From Pseudomonas syringae (GTDB lineage Bacteria; Pseudomonadota; Gammaproteobacteria; Pseudomonadales; Pseudomonadaceae): a DNA stretch of 64,000 bases. Each line of letters opens with the position of its first letter. Within the stretch, counting starts at the first letter, position 1. The translations under genes were made by a program, and so were the position numbers. Under the pieces are notes generated by a model, which ran no database searches, was not told the DNA's origin, and saw only the letters and a program-made list of their open reading frames with translations. Shown here in pieces: positions 24,920 to 33,715 of the stretch. Where the stretch lies: positions 1 through 64,000 of the forward strand of contig NZ_WKEQ01000028.1 of the NCBI RefSeq assembly GCF_021605415.1, read 5' to 3'.

Positions 24920-26353
24920 TTAGCCCATCATGTCCTTGACCATGCGCTCCTGTTCCATCAGTTCGCGCTGGCGGGCATCAATGCGTGAAGACAGTGGGAA
25001 GTTGCTGCCGGCCTTGCGTTTGGCGAAGTCCAGTTGCTGGATGGCCTGACGATAATCGCCGACCAGTGCGAAGTATTCGGCGCGGGCCTGGTGCAAACCG
25101 ATGATGTTGCCGGACAAGCCGCGTGTCTCGGCGACCTGATACCAGATGTCCGGATCATCGGGGCGGGATTTGAGCAGGTTTTCCAGCGCTTTTTCCGCAT
25201 CGGCGGCGCGGTTCTGTTTGAGCAGCAAATCGACGCGTACTTGATTCAGCGGATAGTTGCCGGGATATTGCGCCAGCATGCGGTCGACCCGCGACTGCGC
25301 ATCGGGCAAGCGATTGTTGGTGATGTCCAAATCGACCTGAGCGAGGTTGTAAATGATCTCGTTCGGCGATGTGGCCAACAGCTGCTTGAGATTCTCCCGT
25401 GCCTCATTCAACTGGCCACCCTTAATCTGCGCAATCGCCAGACCGTAGCGGGCTACGTCGTTTTTCGGGTTCTCATCCAGCTCAGCGCGAAAGCGTTTGG
25501 CGCCCAGCCCCGGGGTTTCTTCGTAGATCAGCTTCACCCGAGCGCGAATCAACTGATAGCGCTTGGAATCTTCGATGCCGCCGGGCTTGGCCTGCTCGGC
25601 GCGGTTGCGGGTGTCGGCAATCCGCGATTCGGTTACCGGGTGCGTCAACAGGAATTCCGGCGGTTTGGCGTCGAAGCGATATTGGCGCATCAAACGCTCG
25701 AACATGGTTGGCATCGAGCGAGGGTCGTAACCGGCCTTTTCCAGATTGAGGATGCCGATACGGTCGGCTTCCTGCTCGTTCTGGCGCGAGAAGCGCCGCT
25801 GTTCCTGTATTGCCGCCGCCTGCGTGCCGGCAATCGCAGCGATACCGGCATCACCGGCCCCAGCGGCGGCCATCACAATGCCGGCGAGCAGCGCGGCCAT
25901 CATCGGCACCTGCATCCGCTGCGAGGCTTCTACGCCGCGAGCAAAGTGGCGTTGAGACAAGTGCGCGAGTTCGTGGGCCAGTACCGACGCATATTCGCCC
26001 TCAGTCTGGGCATTGAGGAACAGACCACCATTGACCCCGACCACGCCACCCGGTGCGGCGAAAGCGTTGAGCTGCGGACTGTTGATCAGGATGAACTCAA
26101 GGCGCCGGTCGTTGACCTGGCTGGTTTCCACCAGTTTGTAGACGCTGGATTCGACGTAGTCCTTAAGTTGCGGGTCGTTGAGCTGGGACACCTGGCTTCG
26201 CAGCAGCGCCAGCCAGGCGCGACCCAACTGAAATTCCTGTTGTGGAGAGACAATGGCAGAACTGGCGTCACCGAGAGACGGCAGGTCGTCGGCGAAGCCC
26301 GGTGAGGCAAGCAGGCAAGCGAGCGTCAGCAGGGTAGGGCGCAGGAAGGTCAT
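24920..26353 (-). CDS. M48 family metalloprotease with TPRs (BepA-like)
   Basis: A 477-residue periplasmic protein. The signal peptide LTLACLLASPGFA is cleaved before DDLPSLGD. The M48 peptidase core has the zinc motif LAHELAHLSQRHFARG with the third ligand in NEQEADRIGI. A C-terminal set of TPR-like helices (about 290-470) follows. It matches BepA (YfgC), which handles outer-membrane assembly of LptD and degrades stalled intermediates. The ATG at 26351-26353 starts at the signal peptide. No co-transcribed partner; the TusA-like gene is divergent. Confidence 0.85.
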   Translation of the reverse strand: MTFLRPTLLTLACLLASPGFADDLPSLGDASSAIVSPQQEFQLGRAWLALLRSQVSQLNDPQLKDYVESSVYKLVETSQVNDRRLEFILINSPQLNAFAAPGGVVGVNGGLFLNAQTEGEYASVLAHELAHLSQRHFARGVEASQRMQVPMMAALLAGIVMAAAGAGDAGIAAIAGTQAAAIQEQRRFSRQNEQEADRIGILNLEKAGYDPRSMPTMFERLMRQYRFDAKPPEFLLTHPVTESRIADTRNRAEQAKPGGIEDSKRYQLIRARVKLIYEETPGLGAKRFRAELDENPKNDVARYGLAIAQIKGGQLNEARENLKQLLATSPNEIIYNLAQVDLDITNNRLPDAQSRVDRMLAQYPGNYPLNQVRVDLLLKQNRAADAEKALENLLKSRPDDPDIWYQVAETRGLSGNIIGLHQARAEYFALVGDYRQAIQQLDFAKRKAGSNFPLSSRIDARQRELMEQERMVKDMMG

Positions 26354-26449
26354 GCACAGAGCCTTGGTCGACAAAGAGCTTACTGTAGCCGGACACCAGC
26401 CCTGCGACCAGATATTCTAGGCAACTCGAACCTGATCCGGAGTGACGCA

Positions 26450-26689
26450 ATGACTGACGCTGTAGCCCATGACTGTGAATTGGACGCCAGTGGCCTGAAT
26501 TGCCCGTTGCCGTTGCTCAAGGCCAAGATGGAGTTGAATAAGCTGGCCAGTGGCGCCGTGCTTAAGGTCATCGCCACGGACGCCGGCTCGCAGCGTGACT
26601 TCCGCACCTTTGCCAAGTTGGCCGGACATACGCTGCTGCGTGAAGAAGACGAAGCGGGCGTCTACCGTTACTGGTTGAAAAAGGCCTGA
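26450..26689 (+). CDS. TusA-like sulfurtransferase
   Basis: A 79-residue protein of the TusA/SirA fold. The conserved Cys-Pro motif is in ASGLNCPLPLLKAKMELNKL, with the active Cys at about residue 18, and the IATDAGSQRDFRTFAKLAGH strand-helix follows. TusA relatives pass sulfur in tRNA thiolation or other sulfur trafficking. Which pathway applies cannot be told. It is divergent from bepA and lies 31 bp before an AI-2E family permease gene, so both may share a promoter. Confidence 0.82.
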   Translation: MTDAVAHDCELDASGLNCPLPLLKAKMELNKLASGAVLKVIATDAGSQRDFRTFAKLAGHTLLREEDEAGVYRYWLKKA

Positions 26690-26720
26690 AGCCGACGGCG
26701 TAAATGACTAAGGATTATTG

Positions 26721-27791
26721 ATGTTCAAAGTGTTGCGCGACTGGATTCAGCGCTACTTCTCCGACGAAGAAGCCGTGGTGCTTGCGGTACTGCTGTTTCT
26801 GGCCTTCACCGCTGTGCTCACGCTGGGCGGCATGCTCGCGCCAGTGCTGGCGGGCATGGTGCTCGCCTATCTGATGCAGGGACTAGTCGTTACGCTTGAG
26901 CGCCTGCGCGTGCCGGGCGCCGCAGCGGTGGGGCTGGTGTTTGCGTTGTTCATGGGCGTGTTGCTCGTGTTCATCGTCGTGGTGGTACCGTTGCTCTGGC
27001 ATCAGTTGATCACGCTGTTCAATGAACTGCCGGGCATGCTCGCCAAATGGCAGTCGTTGCTTTTGCTGCTGCCAGAGCGCTACCCGCATCTGGTGTCCGA
27101 CGAGCAAGTGCTGCAGGCCATCGCAGCGGCGCGCGGCGAAATCGGCAAGTTCGGCCAGTGGGCGCTGACGTTTTCGCTGTCGAGCCTGCCGTTGCTGGTG
27201 AACATCATGATCTATCTGGTGCTGGTGCCGATCCTGGTGTTCTTCTTCCTGAAGGATCGGCTGATGATCGGCGAATGGGTGCGAGGTTACTTGCCCCGCG
27301 AACGCGCGCTGATTACCCGAGTGGCCCAGGAAATGAACCGGCAGATTGCCAACTACATTCGCGGAAAAGTCATCGAAATCGTTATTTGCGGCGGGGTGAC
27401 GTACATCGCGTTCGCCGCCCTTGGTCTGAACTACGCGGCATTGCTGGCGTTGCTGGTGGGCGTGTCGGTGGTGGTGCCGTATGTGGGGGCGGTGGTGGTG
27501 ACCGTGCCAGTGTTATTGATCGCATTGTTCCAGTGGGGCTGGAGCGACCAGTTCATTTATTTGATGGCGGTCTACGGGATCATCCAGACACTGGACGGCA
27601 ACGTGCTGGTGCCGCTGCTGTTTTCGGGGGCGGTGAATTTGCACCCGGTGGCGATTATCTGCGCAGTGTTGCTGTTTGGCGGGTTGTGGGGGTTCTGGGG
27701 CGTATTCTTTGCGATTCCCCTCGCGACGCTGTTCAAGGCTGTGCTGGATGCCTGGCCGCGCAAGGAACCTGTGGTGGCGCCGCTGCTTTAA
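26721..27791 (+). CDS. AI-2E family transporter
   Basis: A 356-residue polytopic membrane protein of the AI-2E exporter (PerM/UPF0118) family, with about 7-8 helices: an N-terminal pair (VLAVLLFLAFTAVLTLGG; VLAGMVLAYLMQGLVV), a central soluble stretch, and a C-terminal bundle with the conserved VVPYVGAVVVTVPVLLIAL and NVLVPLLFSGAVNLHPVAI. Members are thought to export small molecules or act as antiporters; the substrate is not known for most. I chose ATG 26721 over the preceding TTG. Confidence 0.85.
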   Translation: MFKVLRDWIQRYFSDEEAVVLAVLLFLAFTAVLTLGGMLAPVLAGMVLAYLMQGLVVTLERLRVPGAAAVGLVFALFMGVLLVFIVVVVPLLWHQLITLFNELPGMLAKWQSLLLLLPERYPHLVSDEQVLQAIAAARGEIGKFGQWALTFSLSSLPLLVNIMIYLVLVPILVFFFLKDRLMIGEWVRGYLPRERALITRVAQEMNRQIANYIRGKVIEIVICGGVTYIAFAALGLNYAALLALLVGVSVVVPYVGAVVVTVPVLLIALFQWGWSDQFIYLMAVYGIIQTLDGNVLVPLLFSGAVNLHPVAIICAVLLFGGLWGFWGVFFAIPLATLFKAVLDAWPRKEPVVAPLL

Positions 27792-27796
27792 AAACA

Positions 27797-27834
27797 AAGA
27801 TCGTCCGAACGCGGCCCCGCCTTCGGACGATCTT
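27797..27834. terminator. Terminator between the AI-2E permease gene and bcp
   Basis: A perfect 13-bp inverted repeat AAGATCGTCCGAA (27797-27809) / TTCGGACGATCTT (27822-27834) with a GC-rich 12-base loop, between convergent genes. Confidence 0.75.
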
Positions 27835-27841
27835 TTGATCT

Positions 27842-28315
27842 TCAGCCCTTGTTCAATTCCTGCGCCGCCGCGAGCACCGCATCGACATGCCCCGGCACTT
27901 TCACGCCACGCCATTCCTGGCGCAGCACACCGTCCTTGTCGATTAAAAAAGTGCTGCGATCAACGCCCATGTATTCCTTGCCATAGAGCTTTTTCAGTTT
28001 GATCACATCAAACAACTGGCAAACCGCCTCGTCCTTGTCGCTGATCAGCTCGAACGGAAATTCCTGCTTGCCCTTGAAGTTCTCATGGGATTTGAGGCTG
28101 TCACGGGAAATCCCGAAGACTTCCGTGTTGGCAGCCTTGAACGCCGCATATTGATCGCGAAAGCCCTGACCCTGAGTGGTGCAGCCTGGCGTGCTGTCCT
28201 TCGGATAGAAGTAGATCACCACTTGCTTGCCTTTCAGGGCAGACAGGCTGACGGACTGCCCGCTGGTGGCAGGTGCTTCGAAATCGGCAACCGGCTGGTC
28301 GATGACAACGGCCAT
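27842..28315 (-). CDS. bcp: Thioredoxin-dependent peroxiredoxin Bcp (PrxQ)
   Basis: A 157-residue PrxQ protein. The peroxidatic Cys is in YPKDSTPGCTTQGQGFRD (about residue 45). In E. coli Bcp a second, resolving Cys lies five residues later; here that place is Gly (CTTQGQGF), so the enzyme is of a one-Cys or atypical form, although one more Cys lies in EAVCQLF. It reduces peroxides using thioredoxin or glutathione. It starts 10 bp after gcvR ends, on the same strand. Confidence 0.9.
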   Translation of the reverse strand: MAVVIDQPVADFEAPATSGQSVSLSALKGKQVVIYFYPKDSTPGCTTQGQGFRDQYAAFKAANTEVFGISRDSLKSHENFKGKQEFPFELISDKDEAVCQLFDVIKLKKLYGKEYMGVDRSTFLIDKDGVLRQEWRGVKVPGHVDAVLAAAQELNKG

Positions 28316-28325
28316 GAAAACTTCC

Positions 28326-28886
28326 TTACATTGGGTTTTGTGGGCGCCAAGGCTCGATCAGTGCGTCCAGGTTCATTGCGTCGGCGAAATCCAGGAACTG
28401 GTCGCGCAACCAACTGATCTGAGTGCCGGCCGGCAGGGTCACGGTGAACGTGGCGTTGAGCATGGTGCCGCCGGTTTGCGGCGCCTGATACGTATCGCAG
28501 GTCAGGTTTTCCAGCTCGACATTGTGATCCATGAAGAACTGACACAGCTCGTTGATGATGTCCGGGCGGTACGCCGAACTCACGTAGGCCACGTAAGGCA
28601 ACGCCTGCGGGCGGCTTTCGGACGCGGCGCTGCGCACCACGTTGACGGTAAACGCATGACGTTTGGCCAGGCCGGCCAGGCTGCCTTCGAGGCGCGCCAG
28701 GGCGTCCCAGCTACCGGAGACTTCGAGCACCAACGCGCTGCACTCGCCGTGGCGGGTCAGGCGGGAAGTCACCACGGCGCAGCGATTCTCATGGCTGGCG
28801 CGGCACAGGACGTTGGTCAGCTCCATGGGGTTGGCGCCGAGGGCACTGATGACAAGGAATTGTTCGCGAACTGTGGGGGTGGACAT
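28326..28886 (-). CDS. gcvR: Glycine cleavage system regulator GcvR (ACT domains)
   Basis: A 186-residue protein with two ACT domains: residues about 8-85 (EQFLVISALGANPMELTNVL) and about 95-175 (YVAYVSSAYRPDIINELCQF, NVELENLTCDTYQAP). This is the GcvR family, which in E. coli restrains GcvA to repress the glycine cleavage operon. No gcvA or gcv genes are nearby, so the target is not shown by context. It forms a two-gene unit with bcp, and lies divergent from dapA. Confidence 0.85.
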   Translation of the reverse strand: MSTPTVREQFLVISALGANPMELTNVLCRASHENRCAVVTSRLTRHGECSALVLEVSGSWDALARLEGSLAGLAKRHAFTVNVVRSAASESRPQALPYVAYVSSAYRPDIINELCQFFMDHNVELENLTCDTYQAPQTGGTMLNATFTVTLPAGTQISWLRDQFLDFADAMNLDALIEPWRPQNPM

Positions 28887-29214
28887 GCAGCATTCCTAAA
28901 GCGATGAGCGGTCGGTAGGTTGACGTGCATTGACTGCCGGAAATGCCTGCGCAAGCCTGTCGAGAACTCCGGGCCACGGGTCGCGGGCGGTTCCCATATA
29001 GAAGCGGGAATCCATGGCAACAACGCAGGAACGGGATCTGAAGGGCCGAAAAGGAAGGCTGAAACCCGGCGTGCAAGCTGATCAGTACCGATCAAAGTCT
29101 GAAGGGTAGCGAAAAGCGGCGCCAAGGGGAATGGCGGCGGCGTAGTACTTCGCTTGTGCAAGCATCTTGGCGCCAGTACCATTACCGCTCTCTTTTTCCG
29201 GCAGGAGCGGTTTC
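28887..29214. other. gcvR-dapA divergent intergenic region
   Basis: 328 bases carrying the promoters of both genes. I see no gene and no strong hairpin. An AGGAG ribosome site lies 7 bases before the dapA ATG. A leftward or rightward -10/-35 pair could not be fixed with confidence. Confidence 0.5.
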
Positions 29215-30093
29215 ATGATTGCGGGCAGTATGGTGGCACTGGTCACTCCCATGGATGCACAAGGGCGTCTTGACTGGGACAGCCTCAGCAAACTCGTGGA
29301 CTTCCATCTTGAAAACGGTACCCATGCCATTGTCGCGGTCGGCACGACCGGCGAGTCGGCAACCCTGGACGTCGATGAGCACATCGCCGTCATCAAGGCC
29401 GTGGTCAAGCAGGTCAATGGCCGTATTCCGGTTATCGCCGGTACCGGCGCCAATTCGACTCGCGAAGCCGTCGAGCTGACCCGCAATGCCAAGGAAGCCG
29501 GCGCCGATGCCTGCCTGCTGGTGGTGCCGTACTACAACAAGCCGACTCAGGAAGGTTTGTACCAGCACTTCAAGTTCATCGCCGAAGCGGTCGATATTCC
29601 GCAGATCCTCTACAACGTTCCTGGCCGCACGTCCTGCGACATGCAGGCCGAGACCGTGATTCGCCTGTCCACCGTGCCGAACATCATCGGTATCAAGGAA
29701 GCCACTGGCGATCTGGCACGTGCCAAGACCATCATCGATGGCGTGAGCAAGGATTTCATCGTGCTGTCGGGCGATGATCCGACCGCGGTCGAGTTGATCC
29801 TGCTGGGTGGCAAAGGCAATATCTCCGTCACCGCCAACGTTGCTCCGCGCGACATGGCCGACCTGTGCGAGGCCGCGCTCAAGGGCGACGCCGATACCGC
29901 ACGGGCAATCAACGAAAAACTGATGCCGCTGCACAAAGACCTGTTCATCGAAGCCAACCCGATTCCGGTGAAGTGGGCTTTGGTCGAAATGGGCCTGATG
30001 CACGAAGGCATCCGCCTGCCGCTGACCTGGCTGAGCACCCCTTGTCATGAAACGCTTCGCACGGCTCTGCGCCAGTGCAGCGTCCTGGTTTAA
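29215..30093 (+). CDS. dapA: 4-Hydroxy-tetrahydrodipicolinate synthase
   Basis: A 292-residue TIM-barrel lyase. The pyruvate-binding motif is AVGTTGESATL, the catalytic Tyr lies in VVPYYNKPTQEGLYQHF, and the Schiff-base Lys in NIIGIKEATGDLAR. It condenses pyruvate with aspartate semialdehyde, the first step of lysine and diaminopimelate synthesis. The ATG at 29215 gives the expected N-terminus MIAGSMVALVTPM with AGGAG upstream. bamC follows after 17 bp and the order dapA-bamC-MBL-purC is typical for Pseudomonas. Confidence 0.96.
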   Translation: MIAGSMVALVTPMDAQGRLDWDSLSKLVDFHLENGTHAIVAVGTTGESATLDVDEHIAVIKAVVKQVNGRIPVIAGTGANSTREAVELTRNAKEAGADACLLVVPYYNKPTQEGLYQHFKFIAEAVDIPQILYNVPGRTSCDMQAETVIRLSTVPNIIGIKEATGDLARAKTIIDGVSKDFIVLSGDDPTAVELILLGGKGNISVTANVAPRDMADLCEAALKGDADTARAINEKLMPLHKDLFIEANPIPVKWALVEMGLMHEGIRLPLTWLSTPCHETLRTALRQCSVLV

Positions 30094-30110
30094 TTGAGGA
30101 AGTACAACGC

Positions 30111-31226
30111 ATGAAGCGAATGGCCGGACTTTCCGCACTTGCCTTGATTATCTCCAGCACCAGTGGCTGCGGATGGGTCTGGGGCCCGGAAGGTTATTTC
30201 CGTGACCGTGGTAGCGATTACCTGGAAGCGCAACAGACAGCACCGATGCAACTGCCACCGGATGTCGCCACCTCCAAGCGTCTGGATCCGCTGCTGCCGA
30301 TCCCGCGCAACGTCGCCGACGACACTGCCAAGGGCGAATACGTGGTTCCGCGTCCTCAACCGCTGTCGGCCGCCGCCGATGCGACGGACTACTCGCTTCA
30401 AAAGAGCGGCGATTCCCGTTGGGTCATGGCTCAGCACCCTCCGGCCGAAGTCTGGCCTGTGGCGATCCAGTTCTTCCAGGACAACGGTTTCCGTCTGGAT
30501 GAACAGCGTCCGCAGACCGGTGAGTTCACTACCACTTGGCAGCGTTCCGACGAACTGTCCGCTGCCATGGCCAAGCGCTTGAGCGCCGCCGGTGTCGCCG
30601 CTGACAGCGAAAGCCGTGTGCGTGTGCGCATCGAGCCAGGCGTGCAGCGCAACACCAGTGAAGTCTACGTGGTCAGCGCCGAGCGTCCTGCCGGCAGTAC
30701 CGCCGACGTGGATTTCACCAACCGCTCGGTCAACACGGGCCTGGACGCTGCGCTGGTCGACGACATGCTTGCGAGCATGAGCCGTACTTCCGAGAAGGGT
30801 GGTTCGGTGTCGATGCTGGCCTCGCGTGATTTCGAGACCCCGAGCCGTGTCAGCCTGAGCGAAGACGGCAGCGGCAACCCGGTGCTTAACGTCGGCCCGG
30901 ATCTGGATCGTGCCTGGTCCAGTGTCGGTCGGGCGCTGGAACAGGGCGAATGGCGCGTTGAAGACATCAACCGTAGCCTGGGCCTGTACTACATCAACCT
31001 GGCCGAAAAAGCCGAGAAGGAAGATGACAAGCCTGGCTTCTTCAGCAGTCTGTTCGGCAGCGCGCCGAGCAAGGAAGAGGTTGAGGCGCGCGCCGAGCGT
31101 TACCAGGTGCGTCTGAGCAAGGTTGGCGAGAACGTTCAAGTCACCGTCGAGAAGAACATCAACACCGTTGCCCCGGCCGATGTGGCCCGCAAAGTGTTGA
31201 GCGTCATTCAGGACAATCTGGGCTGA
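30111..31226 (+). CDS. bamC: Outer membrane assembly lipoprotein BamC
   Basis: A 371-residue lipoprotein. The lipobox is ISSTSGC, with the lipidated Cys at about residue 20. Then comes an unstructured N-terminal stretch that in BamC binds BamD, with the conserved LPPDVATSKRLDPLLPIP, and two helix-grip domains (about 100-215 and 240-370). BamC is part of the BAM complex that inserts beta-barrels in the outer membrane. It follows dapA closely (GAGGA ribosome site), explaining the older name DapX/NlpB. Confidence 0.92.
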   Translation: MKRMAGLSALALIISSTSGCGWVWGPEGYFRDRGSDYLEAQQTAPMQLPPDVATSKRLDPLLPIPRNVADDTAKGEYVVPRPQPLSAAADATDYSLQKSGDSRWVMAQHPPAEVWPVAIQFFQDNGFRLDEQRPQTGEFTTTWQRSDELSAAMAKRLSAAGVAADSESRVRVRIEPGVQRNTSEVYVVSAERPAGSTADVDFTNRSVNTGLDAALVDDMLASMSRTSEKGGSVSMLASRDFETPSRVSLSEDGSGNPVLNVGPDLDRAWSSVGRALEQGEWRVEDINRSLGLYYINLAEKAEKEDDKPGFFSSLFGSAPSKEEVEARAERYQVRLSKVGENVQVTVEKNINTVAPADVARKVLSVIQDNLG

Positions 31227-31230
31227 TCAC

Positions 31231-31992
31231 ATGCGTTTTGCCGTTCTCGGCAGCGGTAGCCAAGGGAACGGCACGCTGATCGCCAGTGCTGATACGTACG
31301 TGCTGGTAGATTGTGGTTTTTCCCTGCGGGAAACCGAAAAACGCCTGTTGCGCCTGGGTGTTCACCCGGCGCAACTGAGCGCGATACTCGTGACCCACGA
31401 ACATGCCGACCACGTGCATGGCGTGGGTTTGCTGTCTCGGCGCTACAATCTGCCTGTCTACCTCAGCCGCGGCACGCTGCGCGGGATGCGCAAACCGATT
31501 GAACCCACCGGTTTTCTGGCTGGCGGCGAGCAACTGCAGATCGGCGCACTGAATATCGGGGTCATTGCCGTGGCCCATGATGCGCAGGAGCCGACCCAGT
31601 ACGTGTTCAGTGACAACGAACAGCGGCGCTTCGGCCTGCTGACCGACCTGGGTTCTTACTGCGAGCGGGTGCTGGACGGTTATCGGGATCTCGATGCATT
31701 GATGATCGAGTCGAATCATTGTCGTGACATGCTGGCCCGTGGTCATTACCCGTACTTTCTCAAGCAACGGGTGGGCGGCGAGCTGGGACATTTGAACAAC
31801 CATCAGGCGGCATTCCTGGTGTCCGAGTTGGGCTGGCAAGGTCTGCAACACCTCGTCCTCGCCCATCTGAGCAGCAAGAACAACCTGCCGCAGCTGGCCC
31901 GGCAATGTTTTGTCGACACCCTCGGGTGCGACCCGGACTGGCTGCAACTGGCCGATCAAGATTCAGGGCTCGACTGGCGCCACATCGCCTAG
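31231..31992 (+). CDS. MBL-fold metallohydrolase (YycJ-like)
   Basis: A 253-residue metallo-beta-lactamase-fold protein. The metal site motif VTHEHADHVHGV (HxHxDH) is clear, followed by His in GVIAVAHDAQEP and Asp in FGLLTDLGSY. It resembles the YycJ/ribonuclease Z-like branch of cytoplasmic hydrolases. It starts 4 bp after bamC ends and 28 bp before purC, so it is inside this operon. The natural substrate is unknown. Confidence 0.82.
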   Translation: MRFAVLGSGSQGNGTLIASADTYVLVDCGFSLRETEKRLLRLGVHPAQLSAILVTHEHADHVHGVGLLSRRYNLPVYLSRGTLRGMRKPIEPTGFLAGGEQLQIGALNIGVIAVAHDAQEPTQYVFSDNEQRRFGLLTDLGSYCERVLDGYRDLDALMIESNHCRDMLARGHYPYFLKQRVGGELGHLNNHQAAFLVSELGWQGLQHLVLAHLSSKNNLPQLARQCFVDTLGCDPDWLQLADQDSGLDWRHIA

Positions 31993-32020
31993 CCCAACTA
32001 CTTAGCAAGCGGAGCCCATC

Positions 32021-32734
32021 ATGGAAAAACGTGAAGAACTCTACCGCGGCAAAGCCAAATCGGTTTACAAGACCGACGATGCTGACCGCTTGATCCTGCT
32101 GTTTCGCAACGACACCTCGGCGTTCGACGGCAAGCGCATCGAACAGCTCGACCGCAAGGGCATGGTGAACAACAAGTTCAACGCCTTCATCATGCAGAAA
32201 CTCGAAGCGGCGGGTATTCCTACCCAATTCGACAAACTGCTGGCCGACAACGAAGTCCTGGTGAAAAAACTCGACATGATCCCGGTCGAGTGCGTCGTGC
32301 GTAACTACGCCGCCGGCAGCCTGGTCAAGCGCCTGGGTGTGGAAGAGGGCCTGAAGCTCAATCCATACACCTTCGAACTGTTCCTGAAGGACGACGCCAA
32401 GGGCGACCCGTTCATCAACGAATCCCACGTCGTGGCATTCGGTTGGGGCACCGCCGAGCAACTGGTTCGCATGAAAGAACTGTCGCTCAAGGTCAACGAA
32501 GTGCTGACCAAGCTGTTCGACGACGCGGGCCTGCTATTGGTCGACTTCAAACTCGAATTCGGCGTATTCAGCGACGGCTCCATCGTCCTCGGTGACGAAT
32601 TCAGCCCCGACGGCTGCCGCCTCTGGGACAAAGACACCAAGAAGAAGATGGACAAAGACCGCTTCCGCCAGGGCCTCGGTGACGTCATCGAAGCCTACGA
32701 AGAAGTCGCCAACCGTCTGGGCGTACCGCTTTAA
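32021..32734 (+). CDS. purC: SAICAR synthetase
   Basis: A 237-residue enzyme beginning MEKREELYRGKAKSVYKTDD, the standard PurC start. VECVVRNYAAGSLVKRLG and LGDEFSPDGCRLWDKDT carry the two family signatures and the catalytic acids. It joins CAIR with aspartate using ATP in purine synthesis. Located at the end of the dapA-bamC-MBL-purC group; tRNA-Ser follows after 83 bp. Confidence 0.96.
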   Translation: MEKREELYRGKAKSVYKTDDADRLILLFRNDTSAFDGKRIEQLDRKGMVNNKFNAFIMQKLEAAGIPTQFDKLLADNEVLVKKLDMIPVECVVRNYAAGSLVKRLGVEEGLKLNPYTFELFLKDDAKGDPFINESHVVAFGWGTAEQLVRMKELSLKVNEVLTKLFDDAGLLLVDFKLEFGVFSDGSIVLGDEFSPDGCRLWDKDTKKKMDKDRFRQGLGDVIEAYEEVANRLGVPL

Positions 32735-32817
32735 TCGACGCAAGCATCTGATAGCACGGAAAAATTTCGTCTAGGGGGTTCGCTTCCGGCGAAAGTGTTG
32801 TTATGATGCGCGCCGTT

Positions 32818-32907
32818 GGAGAGATGCCAGAGTGGCCGAATGGGACGGATTCGAAATCCGTTGTACCTTCACCGGTACCTAGGGTTCGAATCCCTATCTC
32901 TCCGCCA
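32818..32907 (+). tRNA. tRNA-Ser (anticodon CGA)
   Basis: A 90-nt class II tRNA with encoded CCA. The acceptor stem is GGAGAGA/TCTCTCC with discriminator G, the anticodon stem ACGGA/TCCGT with loop TTCGAAA giving CGA, and a long variable arm (TGTACC..GGTACC). It reads UCG codons. Confidence 0.95.
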
Positions 32908-32913
32908 TACATA

Positions 32914-32951
32914 TAAAAAGCCCCGCGGCTGAGAAGCTGCGGGGCTTTTTT
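32914..32951 (+). terminator. Terminator after tRNA-Ser
   Basis: Strong stem AAGCCCCGCGGC/GCTGCGGGGCTT (with one wobble) around a short loop, then seven T bases, directly behind the tRNA. Confidence 0.88.
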
Positions 32952-33247
32952 GTATTTGTCTAGTCCTGAAATAGGTTTACACCTGATTCACCCTAACGCC
33001 CGATGCACCGCACCGGGCTTTTTGTTTCGGGTGCGTCTCAGATTGGGTCGCCGCTATTTTGCAACCTTAAACGCCATTCTCTCGGGTTTCGGCGTAACCG
33101 CCTTCATGCCTACGACGCTGTCGAAGCCAGTTGATAAACGCCAACTCGCCTCAAATAACTTTGTTCGCGGGCGCAAAGACGCCGCTAACCGACTCGGATA
33201 GCGGCATTTTTGTTGTTGCTTCAACTTTCAGGCACCTTTCCCGGCCC
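32952..33247 (+). other. Non-coding element after tRNA-Ser, bracketed by two terminator-like hairpins
   Basis: About 300 bases with no gene I trust. A GCCCG...CGGGC hairpin followed by five T lies near 32998-33023, and a perfect GCCGCTA/TAGCGGC hairpin followed by five T lies near 33181-33211. Between them is an open frame with odd composition and no family match that I can defend. It could be a small RNA locus, a mobile-element scar beside the tRNA, or a recurrent intergenic element of the genome. Confidence 0.4.
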
Positions 33248-33439
33248 TTAAATCTCCTTGACCGGCGTATCCCCGTGCACACCCTTGATCAACTCGATCA
33301 CATGCAGGCAATCCGCTCTGTTCACATACGACTCCCCGCTGGCGACGGTCTCGTGGTTGCCGGCGCGCAATCTCCAGCGCCATTGGCCTTTGCCGGTGCT
33401 TGGGGTGCCTTTGGATTGCCTGTAAATCTCGAAATACAT
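33248..33439 (-). CDS. DUF1508 (YegP-like) protein
   Basis: A 63-residue protein, MYFEIYRQSKG...GQWRWRLRAGNHETVASGESYVNRADCLHVI. This is a single DUF1508 repeat: a strand reading WRWRLRA, a GESY turn, and a helix with the conserved Cys. Tandem versions are called YegP. It is predicted cytoplasmic; function unknown. The gene lies alone on the minus strand, divergent from the glycosyltransferase cassette. Confidence 0.8.
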   Translation of the reverse strand: MYFEIYRQSKGTPSTGKGQWRWRLRAGNHETVASGESYVNRADCLHVIELIKGVHGDTPVKEI

Positions 33440-33715
33440 TCAGTTCGCTCCTTGCGATTGAGTCTGTGGGATATCCCGATGACGCAACGCAGAAGCGTAG
33501 CGGAGGATGTTTTTTTGGCTATCGAGCATTTGTTTCCAATCATTGTGAAATGTTACGGAGATGTCCGGACTAGAGCGCCACAATGGGCGTCAAGATTGGC
33601 CGTAATGCCATTTTTATGCCCTTGCATCACTGTGTTCGCTACTGCTTAATACGGGACGGCTCATGGCGTCGAAAATTTTTCGGCGACCGACAATCACTAT
33701 AAAAAGAGCACTCCT

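Noticed and set aside
25034..26305. A 423-codon plus-strand frame opposite the bepA-like gene
   Set aside because: Lacks any recognisable motif, and the protease on the minus strand has HELAH and signal peptide.
32950..33201. An 83-codon frame in the element after tRNA-Ser
   Set aside because: No ribosome site, overlaps both terminator hairpins and shows no domain; treated as non-coding element until conservation is checked.
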